NCBI GenBank assembly: GCA_024220505.1
Contig: JAKZZE010000040.1
Coordinates: 62,001-126,000 of the forward strand
Length of the DNA: 64,000 nt
Origin: Rhizopus arrhizus
Lineage: Eukaryota > Mucoromycota > Mucoromycetes > Mucorales > Rhizopodaceae
Direction: 5' to 3'
The translations under genes were made by a program, and so were the position numbers. Shown here piece after piece: positions 25,695 through 37,043 of the stretch; within the stretch, counting starts at the first letter, position 1, and each line of letters begins with the position of its first letter. The notes beneath the pieces are model-generated. The model had not been told where the DNA came from. It worked only from the letters and a program-made list of their open reading frames with translations, and did no database searches.

Positions 25695-26087
25695 TATATC
25701 AACCTATTTAGTTCATCTTTCAACATTTTACACAGCTTAATAAAATCTGGGTGTTGTAGATAGTCTTCGTTCATGACAGTTGATAATTTAATTTCAATAT
25801 GCAATATTTGTTGTTGCTTCTGTTTATAGACCACTTTATAAGAGTTGTCAGATTTTCTTCCAAATTTTTTTTTTCGAAGTTTGCTTCCAAGTGACTCTTC
25901 ATCACATCTAAAAAGAAAGAGTTAATATTTCTTCTTTGTGAACATGTGCAAGAGTTACTGACCCGCCCAAACGAAAATGCTTTTTTTCTTTTAAAAAGGG
26001 GGACAACAAAGGTGTAACATATTTGGCTTTAAATCTATCTTCCAAATTCTTCTCGTCAGCATCAGGATCTAGTTGTACCATGCTATA

Positions 26088-26177
26088 CACTATTTTCAGA
26101 AATTAAAGTCGCCATGACTTGTCGCGATTACATATAAATTGCATTATAAAACTTTACAAAATGCGACTTTAATTTCT
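26088..26177. mobile_element. MITE copy 2, one end degraded
   Basis: Same orientation as copy 1 and about 90% alike over 85 bp, including the internal GACTTGTCGC and AAACTTTACAAAATGCGACTTT. The left end (CACTATTTTCAGAAATTAAA) is intact next to TA; the outer 10 bp of the right end are lost. It lies inside an intron of the pseudogene at 25341-27180, and the TA at its edge forms the intron's TAG acceptor. Confidence 0.8.
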
Positions 26178-27180
26178 AAGAGAAAAAGAAAAATTAATCA
26201 CATTACTCTCAACCAAATTTCTTGTTTACAGATTTAATGTGGTTTCGCACATCAGCTCAATATTACCTTCATTATCAAACATCAAATTGGATACTTGCTG
26301 TCTGGCAGCTCGATTGTTTCTTTGGGCCATCCAATCAGAAATCAGAGCCTAATGTTATATACCAACCGCTTATTCATTACCTTGTAGATATATCTGAGTT
26401 CAGTGGTTTGAAATGTTTCTATGTTCTCTTTATCATATACAACTCCGTATTTTTCATCCAATTCTTTAACCATTTTTTTTATAAAGTTGGCTATTCGGAG
26501 AGCTCACTCGATCCAAGCTACAAATGTGTGGATTAGCGATATGTAAATATAAGCAATATGCCAATTAAAGGACCCTTTTTGTGCTACTTACAAGTACCGT
26601 ACTGTTATTTCTATAAAATTAGTGTCATCGTGGGCGACGAGATCGAAGTCTTTACGATATCCAGCATCATACAGTGTTTCGCGTAATGCACGTGTTGATA
26701 ATGGCGCTTTATCGAGGGCATTGCTAAGCTCACTGGCATAAGCGGACATTGGAACAGGATCCATATTGGCTGCTTCAATTATTGCGTTAAATTGATCAGT
26801 TGGGATCTCTAATTTCAATATATCCAGAGCTGTTGTTGATGATAAATCAATAATTTTCAATCTGCCAACTCTACTCGATTTACAATATTAGTTCTGCCAA
26901 TGAACGAATATGTTAACACCAACAAATACTTACTCGTCAGATGCGAGATTTGCCGCTTGCCGTAATGTAACCTCAGTACCACTTTCAGCAAAGGATAATT
27001 TATATTGGCTTAGGTGCGTATCATTAGATTCAAAGTGGTGAACATGGTATTTACAATCAGGATTTACTAGAAGACTGATGCCTTGACTACATTTGGTAGC
27101 GAGAGGTTGAGTTTTGATACCATATGTGTGGAACTGTTTCCAATGTGTTGAGTATTTGAGTGGGCTTAAGAGCCATGTCT

Positions 27181-27560
27181 CTGTAAGAAGAAGGATAGAG
27201 TGTGATATTTAGGGTTTATAATATAAAATAAGTGAGAGTCAAAGTAGATTGTCCTTTATTCAAGTAAAAAATATGAGGGTATTTATACTTTTCTGATGAT
27301 AAATTATTTATAGGATTGGTATTGTTTGACAACTTTTTATAAAGAAGTAATTATTAATCCTGATCCAGGAACTTGTTATTTGAGGTGGCATAATACAATG
27401 TCCAATATTCCCAATTTGGATAATCATTGTTTGTAGTAATTTACATTATTACTTTATTACTTGTGTAAATACCACATAGAGGAGAAATGAACTATATTAA
27501 GGAGTGGATTGAGGGTTTGGCTCGCCAAGCCAGTTGCATTGAAAAGGGAGATCGTGAGAG
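27181..27560. other. Spacer between family pseudogene and LINE remnant
   Basis: No exon recognised, although the acceptor at 27180 implies an upstream exon should lie here or further away. 27480-27560 looks like the truncated continuation of the LINE remnant. Confidence 0.4.
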
Positions 27561-27563
27561 TAC

Positions 27564-28890
27564 TCATAGGGAAGGATCATCTTCCATATGGGACTCCATG
27601 AAGTTGAACTGAGTGTTATTGCAGTCGTCCATAGTACTCATGTGCTCATCTTCAAAGAAAAGAGGGTCGGCTTCTGCATGGCTGGAACGTCGGTTTGAAG
27701 AAAGGGTTTCCTCCAAGGCCTGTTTGCTGATCCAGTCTTTGTTAAAGAAGTGTCGTGCAACAGCGAATTTAACCGGAACACGGATGAATCGCAGTGCACG
27801 TTCCATGCGGTTACAATGATGCATAAACGCGAGATTGGTTCGTTCTTCATCAGAAAAGTCGACGTTATCCTTCAGAGAAATTTTAAATCGCTTTAGTTGG
27901 GAACGAAGCTCATCCTCGTAATCGTTGTGTATCAGAAGAGCCACCATATTACGGTCCGGTTAGTGAATATCCAGGATGCGGTTGTTATTGATATCGAGTT
28001 TGTGCAAGCGGGATTGGAGCTGTCCGATAGGTACTCTGGCCATCGTGGGGAGGTAAAAGTACTGGAAACCCTGGTTTGCCGAGGGTGGTTGCAAAAGTCT
28101 TGCGGCAGCTTCTTGACGTTGCTGGAGTTTATGTTGTCGCCTTTGAAATAACTCTTCTTTCATACGCTGTAATCGTTCAGGATTGCGCCAGGGAGTAAAG
28201 GTAGCCTTCGTAGGCAAGTAGATATATTTAAATCCTTGGTTGGTAGAGGGTGACTGTAACAGACGTGCGGCAGCTTCTTGTCGTTGTAGGAGTCGTTGTT
28301 GTTGTTGGGCGGTCAGTTGGTCTTTAATTTGCTGAAGCCTTTCATATTGGTGCCATGGAGTTGATTGTAAAAGTGTTGTTGTGGTGTTACGAAGGGGAGG
28401 GAAATCTGATGGGTTTAAGGGATTTGTAGTATTCGAGGTAGCGTTCTGTTGATTTAGTTGTTCCTGGAGATGTGCTGTCTGGGCTCGAAGTCGTTCAATT
28501 TCAGTTCTTGCGGAAGCTAATTCTTTTGTTAATAGTTGGATCATGTTAAGGAGAGACTACAATCATTTTGGTTACTGTTGGTTTGTGTCACTTGGGATGA
28601 CATAGCACCTTGGAAAGATCCAGAAAATTCAGGATTCATTGATGTTTGTGTGTTTGCAGAGTAGACTGCGTAGAATTAACAATGTTCAACGTAGTTTTGG
28701 CTCGGAAGCTACTGCTGTAACCAGTGCAACGAAAAATACCCTTTTTCTCGCAATTAGGACATCTCAGAGATTTGCGATGGGCCTCGAAATGAGAAAGTAA
28801 GTAATCAATTTCATCCTGTGATAGGATATTACTAATATTAGACAGGTTATTGTTGCTATTATTATCAAATATAGCAGAGTCTGGAGGCAT
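27564..28890 (-). pseudogene. Retrotransposon ORF1-like remnant (probably LINE)
   Basis: The minus strand begins MPPDSAIFDNNSNNNLSN at 28890, with a CPNCEKKGIFRCTGYS zinc-ribbon-like pair. A coiled-coil part follows (TKELASARTEIERLRAQTAH). Next are two tandem repeats of about 55 aa (each with QRQEAAARLLQ and NQGF.YxYLP), then IGQLQSRLHKLDINNNRILD. A stop at 27960 interrupts that frame before PDRNMVALLIHNDYEDELRS and a Glu/Asp-rich end. Several frame breaks also separate the first block. I associate this architecture with ORF1 of Mucorales LINE-type elements. No reverse transcriptase follows on the 3' side, so the copy is truncated. Confidence 0.6.
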
Positions 28891-29020
28891 AATTAACGTT
28901 CTTTAATGTTTTATTGTTGTTCGTAGTGTGTGTAACGTATAAATTCGCGCAATTATTTTTTAAGAAAGTGCCAAATTCAATAAACCTGACTGTACAATTT
29001 ATAGTCATCAAAACAAGTTC

Positions 29021-29350
29021 TCAATTTTGGGTATCAGTTTTAAAAAAGCGTTTGAGTTTCTTTGCTATTATAGAAATATGTTTTTCAGCTAAATTAAGCT
29101 GAGATTTAGGAGTAAGCTCGTTCCTTGATCCAGCCATTGAATAACCGACCATTTGTGTATCTTCTGTCGTCATTGAGCGTTGCCTTGGTATCGTATTAAA
29201 GGAACTCTTGCTTTGAAACACTGGATCAGAATTTGCAAAATAAGGATGATGATATAAGGACAGTGAACTTGAAGAGAATGTCGTTTCTCTAAACATGAAT
29301 TCTGAAGGACATATGTCAAGTTCTGTAAATCTTGAGCTAAAAGAAGACAT
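29021..29350 (-). CDS. Small hypothetical protein, 109 aa
   Basis: Single open frame starting MSSFSSRFTELDICPSEFMF and rich in Ser, ending in a basic stretch (ISIIAKKLKRFFKTDTQN). Codon use resembles nearby genes and a purine-rich run precedes the ATG. I do not recognise it. The frame remains open upstream of this ATG (to about 29449), so the start is uncertain. Confidence 0.4.
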   Translation of the reverse strand: MSSFSSRFTELDICPSEFMFRETTFSSSSLSLYHHPYFANSDPVFQSKSSFNTIPRQRSMTTEDTQMVGYSMAGSRNELTPKSQLNLAEKHISIIAKKLKRFFKTDTQN

Positions 29351-30328
29351 TAAAAATATAAAAGAAAAAGAAAAAAAAATAGTAACCCTTTTTTTTATAC
29401 TTCTTCTTTTCATGCAATTATTAAAAGTTCTTCCATGAGACTGAACCAATCCTTTACCTTTTCAATTGTGAAATAAAATCTCTCTCGTATTTTTGATGCA
29501 CTCACTTTTAAAGGTCCGTTTTTATTCTACATTTCAAACTATCTTCTATAAAACATACAGTGACTCCACGATTACTTTTTTTTTTTTTTTTGAAAATAGC
29601 GGTCGAAATTTAGAGAAAAGAATTATTGCTCTTTTATTAGTTCAACTGCTTTTGGTCATTAAAAGGCATTTGACAACATGGATTTTATTTATATTGGATG
29701 TAGCAACCACAAGAAAAGGTTGAGGTGCTGACGGGAGTATGCAACTATGGGGGAGAGGATGTGCTGACAGGTGCAACGACAGATGGTGATGGACCGGTTT
29801 GGTAACAGCAATGTCAATAAGGTACGGAGGTGTTTTCAGTGTGATAAATGAGTGAAGGCAGGATAATGCCTCAGGGCATGGTGATCCGGCCACTTTCTGT
29901 CGTTGTAAAGAAATGGTCATGTATCATTTGCGTCATATAAAAAACTAATTGGACATCCTACAAAACTTTGTAAAATGGTTATAATCCGAAACACACTGTT
30001 TCAGATGTTGCTGCGCGACAAGATGGTGAGCTTGAGTGTATCCAAGCAAAGGGAATGGCTGGTGGTGCTGTCACCGATAAGCTTGACTTTCCCCAAAGCC
30101 AAGGGATTGTTCAAATGTGCGTTGTACCAAGATGGATACAATGGCGTCCAGACGAATATCAGCGGCTAGTGTATCCTCCTTGTTCGGCCATCGTAATACG
30201 ACCTCTTTCTTTGTATCCGCCATCAATGCAGCACCCTCAGGCCAATTAAATAATCACATATCAGCTAGGTATAACAGCCGTCATACGAAAAAAAAAGAGA
30301 ATAGACATTAGTGATATCAAATATCAAT
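29351..30328. other. Region with an isolated coding-like frame
   Basis: A plus-strand frame from about 29970 to a stop at 30249 reads NPKHTVSDVAARQDGELECI and GIVQMCVVPRWIQWRPDEYQ. It is GC-richer than its surroundings and protein-like, but it has no ATG at its beginning and no recognised domain. It may be a transferred or transposon-derived fragment. The rest shows nothing supportable. Confidence 0.3.
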
Positions 30329-30490
30329 ATGAGTAGAAGTTCTTCTATGAGAGAGAGCCCAGTGTCTGAGGAGCATGCCAAAAGCACAATTCTCCAAAAA
30401 AAATTGAATCGACTCCAAAGGGCTAGTATTGATAGTGGTTCATCCACAAGGACTACTGACTCAAAGCATCTCTTCACAAAAAGCATCTAA
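30329..30490 (+). CDS. Small open frame, 53 aa
   Basis: ATG at 30329, stop TAA at 30488-30490. The product is Ser/Lys-rich (MSRSSSMRESPVSEEHAKST...). No family recognised and no expression evidence; it could be an exon of a larger gene or chance. Confidence 0.25.
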   Translation: MSRSSSMRESPVSEEHAKSTILQKKLNRLQRASIDSGSSTRTTDSKHLFTKSI

Positions 30491-30707
30491 ACAATCATAG
30501 CATGTAGAATAAATACTTGTGAGATTACGATGGTGTGGTACGTAAAAAAGAGTAACATGGCTCAAGTAGAAACAGAAGTAGCCAAAATTGTTTAGCGCTG
30601 TTTATTATGATTGGTGAACAAAAGCAGGCACCTTCGTTGCTGTCAAAGAATTAAGCCGCACTAATACTCTCCCTTTCATCTCTGTTCATTTTTATACACT
30701 TATTGAA

Positions 30708-30905
30708 ATGGCTGGTAAAAGCAGTCAGACTACTACCGCCGCTGATCGTCAGTTGCGCTCCAAAAATAATAAGGTGAAAACGAAAATAGCCAAAAAAAAA
30801 AAAAAAAATCGTCCAATGGACAGTGGAGCCACTGTAGAAAGTTTACTGATAGAAAAAATATGGCGATTTATTATAGTTTCATCTTCGTTGTATTTGTACC
30901 AATAG
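30708..30905 (+). CDS. Small basic protein with hydrophobic C-terminus, 65 aa
   Basis: MAGKSSQTTTAADRQLRSKN is followed by a Lys run (KTKIAKKKKKNR) and a C-terminal hydrophobic stretch (IWRFIIVSSSLYLYQ) that could anchor it in a membrane. A C/T-rich leader precedes the ATG. No family recognised. Confidence 0.35.
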   Translation: MAGKSSQTTTAADRQLRSKNNKVKTKIAKKKKKNRPMDSGATVESLLIEKIWRFIIVSSSLYLYQ

Positions 30906-31708
30906 CTCATAATATAAAGATCATTTAAAGATTTCTATCCAATTATTTACTCTTTCTTAATCTGTTCAGTTAATAACATTGATTCATCTGTATTATGTCT
31001 GAAAACAAAAGTGAGCAAGTGAATCTTAAACAATTTTTATTTTTGAAATCTCAATTATTTCCATGGTAAATCTAAAGTGTTATATACAATCTAAAGAAGT
31101 TGACATACAGCTATGAAAAAAATCAGAAAGGAATTGTTGGTAGAATATTTTTATAAAGCAGTTTAAAAAGTGATCACTAAACTACTGACAACAATTCTTC
31201 TTCATCCTGCCTGGTATGAATTTTATAAGCATGTTTTAAGTTGAGAGATGAAAAGAGTTTCATGTTTCCTCCTTTTTTTGGGGGTTTAAAAAGCTAGCAA
31301 ACCATACGATTGATTTTCAAGTATAAACAGTAACTTGTTTACCGTATAAAAGAAGAAGAAAAAAAGGAAGGGAATTACATATTGAATCAATGGATGATAG
31401 ACATCTATTTAGCTAGCTTTATTATGCATCAACTCTTGAAAGAGCATAAGGATTGAAAGAAAGCTATAGACGGTAGTTAAAATTTCGATTTTAATTTCTT
31501 TAGCATGAATGATAATCTCACGTATCGGTCTAAACAAAACAGAGATAGTTGTGCTTTAAAAATGATTAACATTATTACAGAATAAGATAGCAATCAACTA
31601 TATAAAATAAAGAGGGTTATAATATTAAAATCATGCAAGCTTTATTTGTATTTGCACTCATGATATTCTAAGCAAGAAATAAATATGTTTATTCATTTAC
31701 AATGTACG
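30906..31708. other. Intergenic, no gene seen
   Basis: AT-rich spacer at the 3' end of NOL8. Nothing else supportable. Confidence 0.5.
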
Positions 31709-33963
31709 TTATTTTAAATCTCTTGTTATTCGTTTCTTTTGACTTCTTAATGCTTGCTTTTGACGTTTCTTCAAGACCTCCTTGATTACTGCTCTTTGCT
31801 CTCTCCATTTCATCTCATAGCTGTCTTGCTCTTCAGGCTTGCTTTGAAATATACCTTCAGGATCATACGAATAACAGCTTCTAGATGTGCACATTTTTGT
31901 TTGAGAAAAGGGTTATAAAAGATACTTATAGCATCAACTTACTTTTTAATTAAAGATGGATCGTCAAAATGGAAAAAGAACATCATGCCTAAGCCAAGAG
32001 AACTTGGTGAGCTCTTTGATGGCAGACTTGGACTAGTGTTGATTTCTGATGAACTATCTAATGAAATAGGTTCCTCTTGCTTATCTTCCTCATCATCATT
32101 GAATGATCCAAACAATTTGAAAGTTCCTGTATAGATTATAAAGAATTAATATTTCTGTTATCTTCCATTTTATGCTTCTTACCATCTGAATCTCCAAACA
32201 AAGGCTTTAGGTTTGTATTTACTTCAAAGTGCTTTTCTTTGGAAATTTCAGGAGCAGCACTTTCTGGCTTTCTGGGTGTGTCTATGTATAGAAACAATGT
32301 TAAAATGCAAAGTTCGAGCCTTATTAAAATGTATGCTATAATATGTACCAAATAAATCGTCTTCTTCTTCTTCTTCTTCAGCTTCTTCCATATCTGTGTC
32401 TTCATTATTTTCTATGCTGTTAGGGGCATCATCCGTTTTGCTCACGGTAAGGTATTTATATGAGTCTTCCGCATCTGGATCAAATCTAGCTGCATTCGTC
32501 CATATGTTGGAATTTGCTGTTGGTTTTGCGGTCACCTTTTCTTCACCAAACATGAATCGGAGCACGTCCATAGCTTGGTCTTTTTCAGCATGCAATCCCT
32601 GACTAATATCATCGCCTAAATCCGCGTTCTTTTCTTTCTCATCTTCCTCTATGAAATCTGAGCTCAACTTGAAACGATCATCACCTTTGAATCGACTTTG
32701 AAGTTCAAGTCGCTTGCGCCCTGCTTCACCTTCTAATACAGGGTTAATCTTGATGTCAATATCTTCATTGCCTTCATCCTCGTCATCATCCGAAGAGTCG
32801 AATAACCACTTCTTTCCATCCAATGGCGCCTTTTCTTCTTCATCTTGCTCTTCTTTTGCAACTTCTTCTTTTGCATCAAACTTTATGTGGTTGGATTGGT
32901 CGTCGAGCTCTCCTGCTAATGATTTGCTAATCAATTCCTTCTTTAATCGTTGCTCTTCTGATCTCTTTTCCATTGCTGACCTTCGCTTTTCATCATCCAA
33001 TAGTCTTGTATCGACTGAGTCCACTGTATTTTCTAATTCTTCTCCACGTTCTTCTGCTGGTAATGATGGCCAATGATCATCTTCATCCTCATCCTCATCT
33101 TCATCCTCATCTTCATCTTCATCGACATTAGATAGTAATTTTGTAACAGGCTTCATAGGGACACCAATGTTATATAGTTTGGTCAAGTTATTTTTATAAT
33201 GTGTAGGGTCAAAAACAAACTTTGAAGGAAAAAATATGTGAGCAAATGGATGCAAGTATCTATTTTTCTTTGTTGATTTACCTTTGTTCCATCAGATTTT
33301 GTTAGCTTCACCTGTAAAATAGCTCTACCATATCTTCCTCTTTTCCATCCACGTTTTGGATTCATATTGTTGTCTGTTACTAATGACATGTCCTTCGCAT
33401 GGAACCCTTCACTATCATTCCATCTCAACAGTCGCTTTTTCTTCTTTTCCTCTTGTTCCTCTATTTTTTGTCGTCTCAATGCTTCTCGTTCTTTATAGTC
33501 CATTTTGGCTTCTTCTATCTTGATTTCTTGTCCTTTCCATTTTGATCCCTTATATACACTCAAGCCTATAGATAGCATTTAATATATTTATTATTGCGTA
33601 TCTTTTTCTTGCTTACACTGTGCCCATTTCTTTGGCATCGTGTCAATATTCATATGAGCAAAACCTCGACAAAGATCTATTAAAACCAAAAATAAAGCAT
33701 TAAGATGCAGTATTGAAAAAGTATAGTCGAGTAATATTTACTTTCACTGTCTCTTGCTACATGAACATGACTGATTGTTCCAAACCTACTAAATCTTTCT
33801 TTGATCTGATCTTCAGTGATGGACGAATGCAGGCCACCAAGATAGATTCGCTTATTGACAGGTGCTATTTTCATAGAATAACTTATTAATTGAAATAGAT
33901 TATATTCCTCATTTCTTTTTTACTTGTATCGTCGACTTTGGGTTTATTCTCGTTTGGAGGCAT
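31709..33963 (-). CDS. NOL8-like nucleolar RNA-binding protein
   Basis: Eight exons (33924-33963, 33742-33864, 33617-33676, 33282-33565, 32349-33219, 32183-32281, 31943-32126, 31709-31880) give 610 aa. An RRM at the N-terminus (RIYLGGLHSSITEDQIKERF, RFGTISHVHVARD, RGFAHMNI) is followed by a basic segment (EREALRRQKIEEQEEKKKKR) and FVFDPTHYKNNL. A pure Asp-Glu repeat lies around 33100-33125. The acidic/basic middle ends in a C-terminal FFFHFDDPSLIKK block with REQRAVIKEVLKKRQKQALR. The order matches NOL8/Nop8, needed for 60S ribosome biogenesis in the nucleolus. The junction 33282/33219 uses a 62-nt intron; reading through it gives a misleading alternative frame. Confidence 0.85.
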
Positions 33964-34496
33964 GGATAAAAGTGCTTACAGTTTCCTGCTTGGTTGAAGA
34001 TGGACAAAGTAAAAAAAATTAAACAAAGTCACATTCAATTGTGTAACACTTTGGAAAACGGGAGAGGATGTTTCAAGCACTCTGGTTAGCGAATCAATAT
34101 GAGGAGGAAAGATCATATAGCCATTCCTATGTATATTGTATTCGATCATAAATTATATACTTGGCTTTAATAGGAGTAGCTAACTACTGTATAAATCAAT
34201 TAAGTAAAAGAAATGATATTAGGATGATTATATATCGTACCTAGTAATCAAATAAAAAAAAAAACTTGACTTTGAGCTATGAAAGATAGATTTCAAGTGC
34301 TAAGAACTCTCTTAATTTGAAAAAAATATATCAAAATATAAGGTAATTCCTTATAACAAGATATTATTTCAATATCAAAACTCCTTGTGAATTTGAATAA
34401 TTTAAAGTGAAAAAAAAAGTCCTTTTATGCTTTAATTGTAATAGTTATCAACTTTTTCCTTTTTCCTTTTTCCTTTTCTAAAGTAAATTATCTAAA
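33964..34496. promoter_or_regulatory. Divergent promoter of NOL8 and CC2D1
   Basis: 533 bp between opposite start codons. It has CT-rich tracts next to the CC2D1 ATG (TTTTTCC repeats at 34454-34478). No specific site assigned. Confidence 0.4.
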
Positions 34497-37043
34497 ATGT
34501 TTGGAAAACAACAAAAGCCAGCAAAGGATTTTGACATTAACGATATAGACGACTTGCTTAATTCCAATATAGAGGAAGACGATAATATTGACTTGAATGA
34601 TCCCGAATTGTTGGTAAATGTACAATAAACAAAAAAAAAGTTTGTTTGCGCTAAACAAGCTTTACAGAAACAACTTCAAGACCTATCTTCGGATGTAATG
34701 CCAGCGGCAGTAGAGAAACCTCGAGTCAGAAAGCAAAATCCAGTAGAAAGCATGGATATCGATATTGATTCTTATGCTACTTTGGCCACTGGTGACGATG
34801 ATGTTCACGTGGAGTTGGACGAAAAAGATTTCTCAGATCCCCATTTACTTGTAAGATGAACCATAAGATTTCTTTGACAATATATCTTTTACTTACAAAT
34901 GTTATCAGAATGAATTATCGTCATTAACTAATAATCAGGAAAATCCGCGTAAAGAAGGAAATGAATTCACTTCTAATCCAACAGAAGACATACCTCAAAG
35001 CTCCAACGGCCATTCATATAAAGAAGAAGAAACTATTGATGAGGATCCCAAAACATGGAAAGAGAAAGCACAAAGGTACCAGAAAATGGCTTTGGAAGCA
35101 AAAAGAAACGGCGACAAAAAGAAGGCCGTTGAGCTGCTGCGAGAGTCCAAACTGTACAGCCAGAGATATGAAGAACTCTTTAAAATTCAACAAGCGTTTA
35201 TTGAAAATAATGATCATATAGAAAACCATTCTTCTTTACCCACGGAACCAGTTTCATCCTCTTCCCCAGAGCTTACTGTGCAAGAGCAGTCATCACCAGA
35301 GAAAGAGTTGCCATTATCAACAGTGCCACAGGCAAACAGCGTAGAATTGCAAAGCCTGCTGACAAGAACCATCTCATTACAAAAAGAGTATAAACAAGCA
35401 GCACTTCATTACAAGAAAATTGGAAATCTTGCAGCAGCCAAACAGATGGTCAGGATCTCTAAAGATCTATTGCATACAGGCATTAAGTTAAAGAATGGTG
35501 AGATCAAAGATACAGACTCTATTCAACTTCCTGATGCTCCAGACATGAGCTTGGGTGACGGCAAGATGAGGCAATTAAATGACTTTAATTCAGGAGCGGC
35601 TCCAGCCTCGCATGAACAGATAGAGGCAGAGCTATCCTATCAGATCAACGTATGTCATAATCTCGCTCTACAAAATAACAATAGACAGACCAAAGCATCC
35701 AAGTCTTTGCTGGATTCACAGCAAGATGCCTACTTTCAAGCAGAAAAGGCATTCTCTGCCGATCTTGTCTCTCTTCGGGCACACAAGGGCTCATTACCAG
35801 CATTGCATTATGAGCAAGTCAACTATGTGTACAAGAACGTGAATGATAATATACCCTCCAACATGATGGAATTCAAAGTAATACGGGCCACCGGTTTACC
35901 CACCTTGGACATCTCGACCAGTCTAGAACCTTTTGTCACCTGGGACTTTGGTGGCTGGCCCCCAGAAAACACAGCACAGGCATCCATGAACAAAGGCGAA
36001 ACGCCTGTTCAAAAGGGAATTGAGCCTGAATTTGATTTTTCATGCAAGATACCCATCACTCGAACCAACCGTCTCTTTTTGCGTTATTTGCAACGAAAGA
36101 AGCTAACGGTGGAAGTATTCCATAATAAGTATACCTATGGTCTCTTTAGGCGCCCTGTATCTTTAGGAAAGGCAGTTTTATCTATGGATCGTCTATTAAC
36201 AAAATCATCCATTTCTGGATCTTTTGATGTAAAAAGAAAAGAAAAAGTTAAAGATAGCACAAACTGATATTCTGTTTATATATTTAGCTGGTAGATTCTA
36301 CTCGGAAGAAGACAGGAGGAAAGATTGAGATCGAAGTGAACCTAAGAGAACCTTTATCAGGCGAAGACACAGTAAAGCGATCGGAACGTTGGTTGGTGTT
36401 GGATGCCTTTGGTAGCAACGCCTCTTCTTGTTTAGCTGCAGCAAAGTTATCGACAGGAGAATCGCATGTACCTGTGGCCAAGTCAGTCGTAGAGGATGAA
36501 GCAGTTAGTGAACCTAATGCAGAAGAATCAAAACCCGAATCAAGCCAAGTAACAGCATCAGCACCTGTAGAACCAAAGAAAACTGTGGTTAGCGCAAGTA
36601 ATGGTGAGCTTGAACAAGCAGAAGAGGAGTTTAATAGGTAAATAATACGAAAGGAGAAAGCGATTTGTAAGGTGGTTAAAGAAAAGCTCAACAAATTGTT
36701 GTATAGTGTGGATAGTATTGTTTCAAATATGGTTCTTGAGCATGAACTGGCTGTAGTGAACGCCGCACTGTCAAAATCGAAAGCTAAAGAGGATTTCATG
36801 GATCGTAAACAGGCATTGGAAATTAAGATGAATATGCTTGTAATTCAAGTGCAAACAGGAATACTTGATATGGAAACTTACCTAAAAGATGTTGAAAAAA
36901 GAATGGAACAGGATCGTCGCTTGGCCCTTGTATTTAAAAAGAATAACCGACTTGATTTGGCAAAGGCTGCTTTAACACGAAAGAAGATTATGCAAGATGA
37001 ACTGGATGAGGCAAGAGCAGCCATGGCCGAAAATGATGGCTAA
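34497..37043 (+). CDS. CC2D1/Lgd family protein (DM14 and C2 domains)
   Basis: Five exons (34497-34613, 34668-34850, 34909-36228, 36288-36637, 36707-37043) give 768 aa. DM14-type repeats are visible (AQRYQKMALEAKRNGDKKKA; LQKEYKQAALHYKKIGNLAA), then a coiled region. A C2 domain spans about residues 330-490 (MMEFKVIRATGLPTLDIST, VQKGIEPEFDFSCKIPI, KLTVEVFHNKYTYGLFRRPV). The C-terminus has the conserved SVDSIVSNMVLEHEL and a charged helix. In animals CC2D1/Lgd binds ESCRT-III CHMP4/Shrub and controls endosomal sorting and Notch trafficking. In fungi an endosomal role is the best inference. The last intron runs 36638-36706. Confidence 0.88.

Larger units (their letters stand above)
25341..27180 (-). 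pseudogene. Uncharacterised Mucorales-type gene split by a MITE
   Basis: Exon-like blocks: 26934-27180, 26592-26873, 26381-26517, 26230-26348, 25963-26082, 25546-25907 and 25341-25495. They read through conserved-looking protein (WLLSPLKYSTHWKQFHTYG, KIIDLSSTTALDIL, IYKALISDWMAQRNNRAARQ, ADEKNLEDRFKAKYV, VIGILIGGHKGTAYAMDLSF, YRLYKLGEFLIP). The exon at 25546-25907 is interrupted by a 100-bp MITE at 25595-25694 that brings an in-frame stop. Exon 26381-26517 has a one-base frameshift at an 8-A run (26473-26480). The first exon is missing or unrecognised; 27180 is a splice acceptor. Function unknown. The rest of the frame is well kept, so loss is recent or the frameshift is an assembly error. 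Confidence 0.6.

Noticed and set aside
32714..33076. Ser-rich plus-strand open frame
   Set aside because: Antisense of the acidic NOL8 region; Ser/Asp-type complementarity explains it.
33183..33281. Apparent frameshift in NOL8
   Set aside because: A 62-nt intron (donor after AAG at 33282, acceptor CAAAG before 33219) restores the frame, so no frameshift is needed.
36638..36706. Reading through to MVKEKLNK... in the CC2D1 gene
   Set aside because: The in-frame TAA right after the donor shows this is intron; the acceptor GTATAG at 36706 restores the conserved C-terminus.
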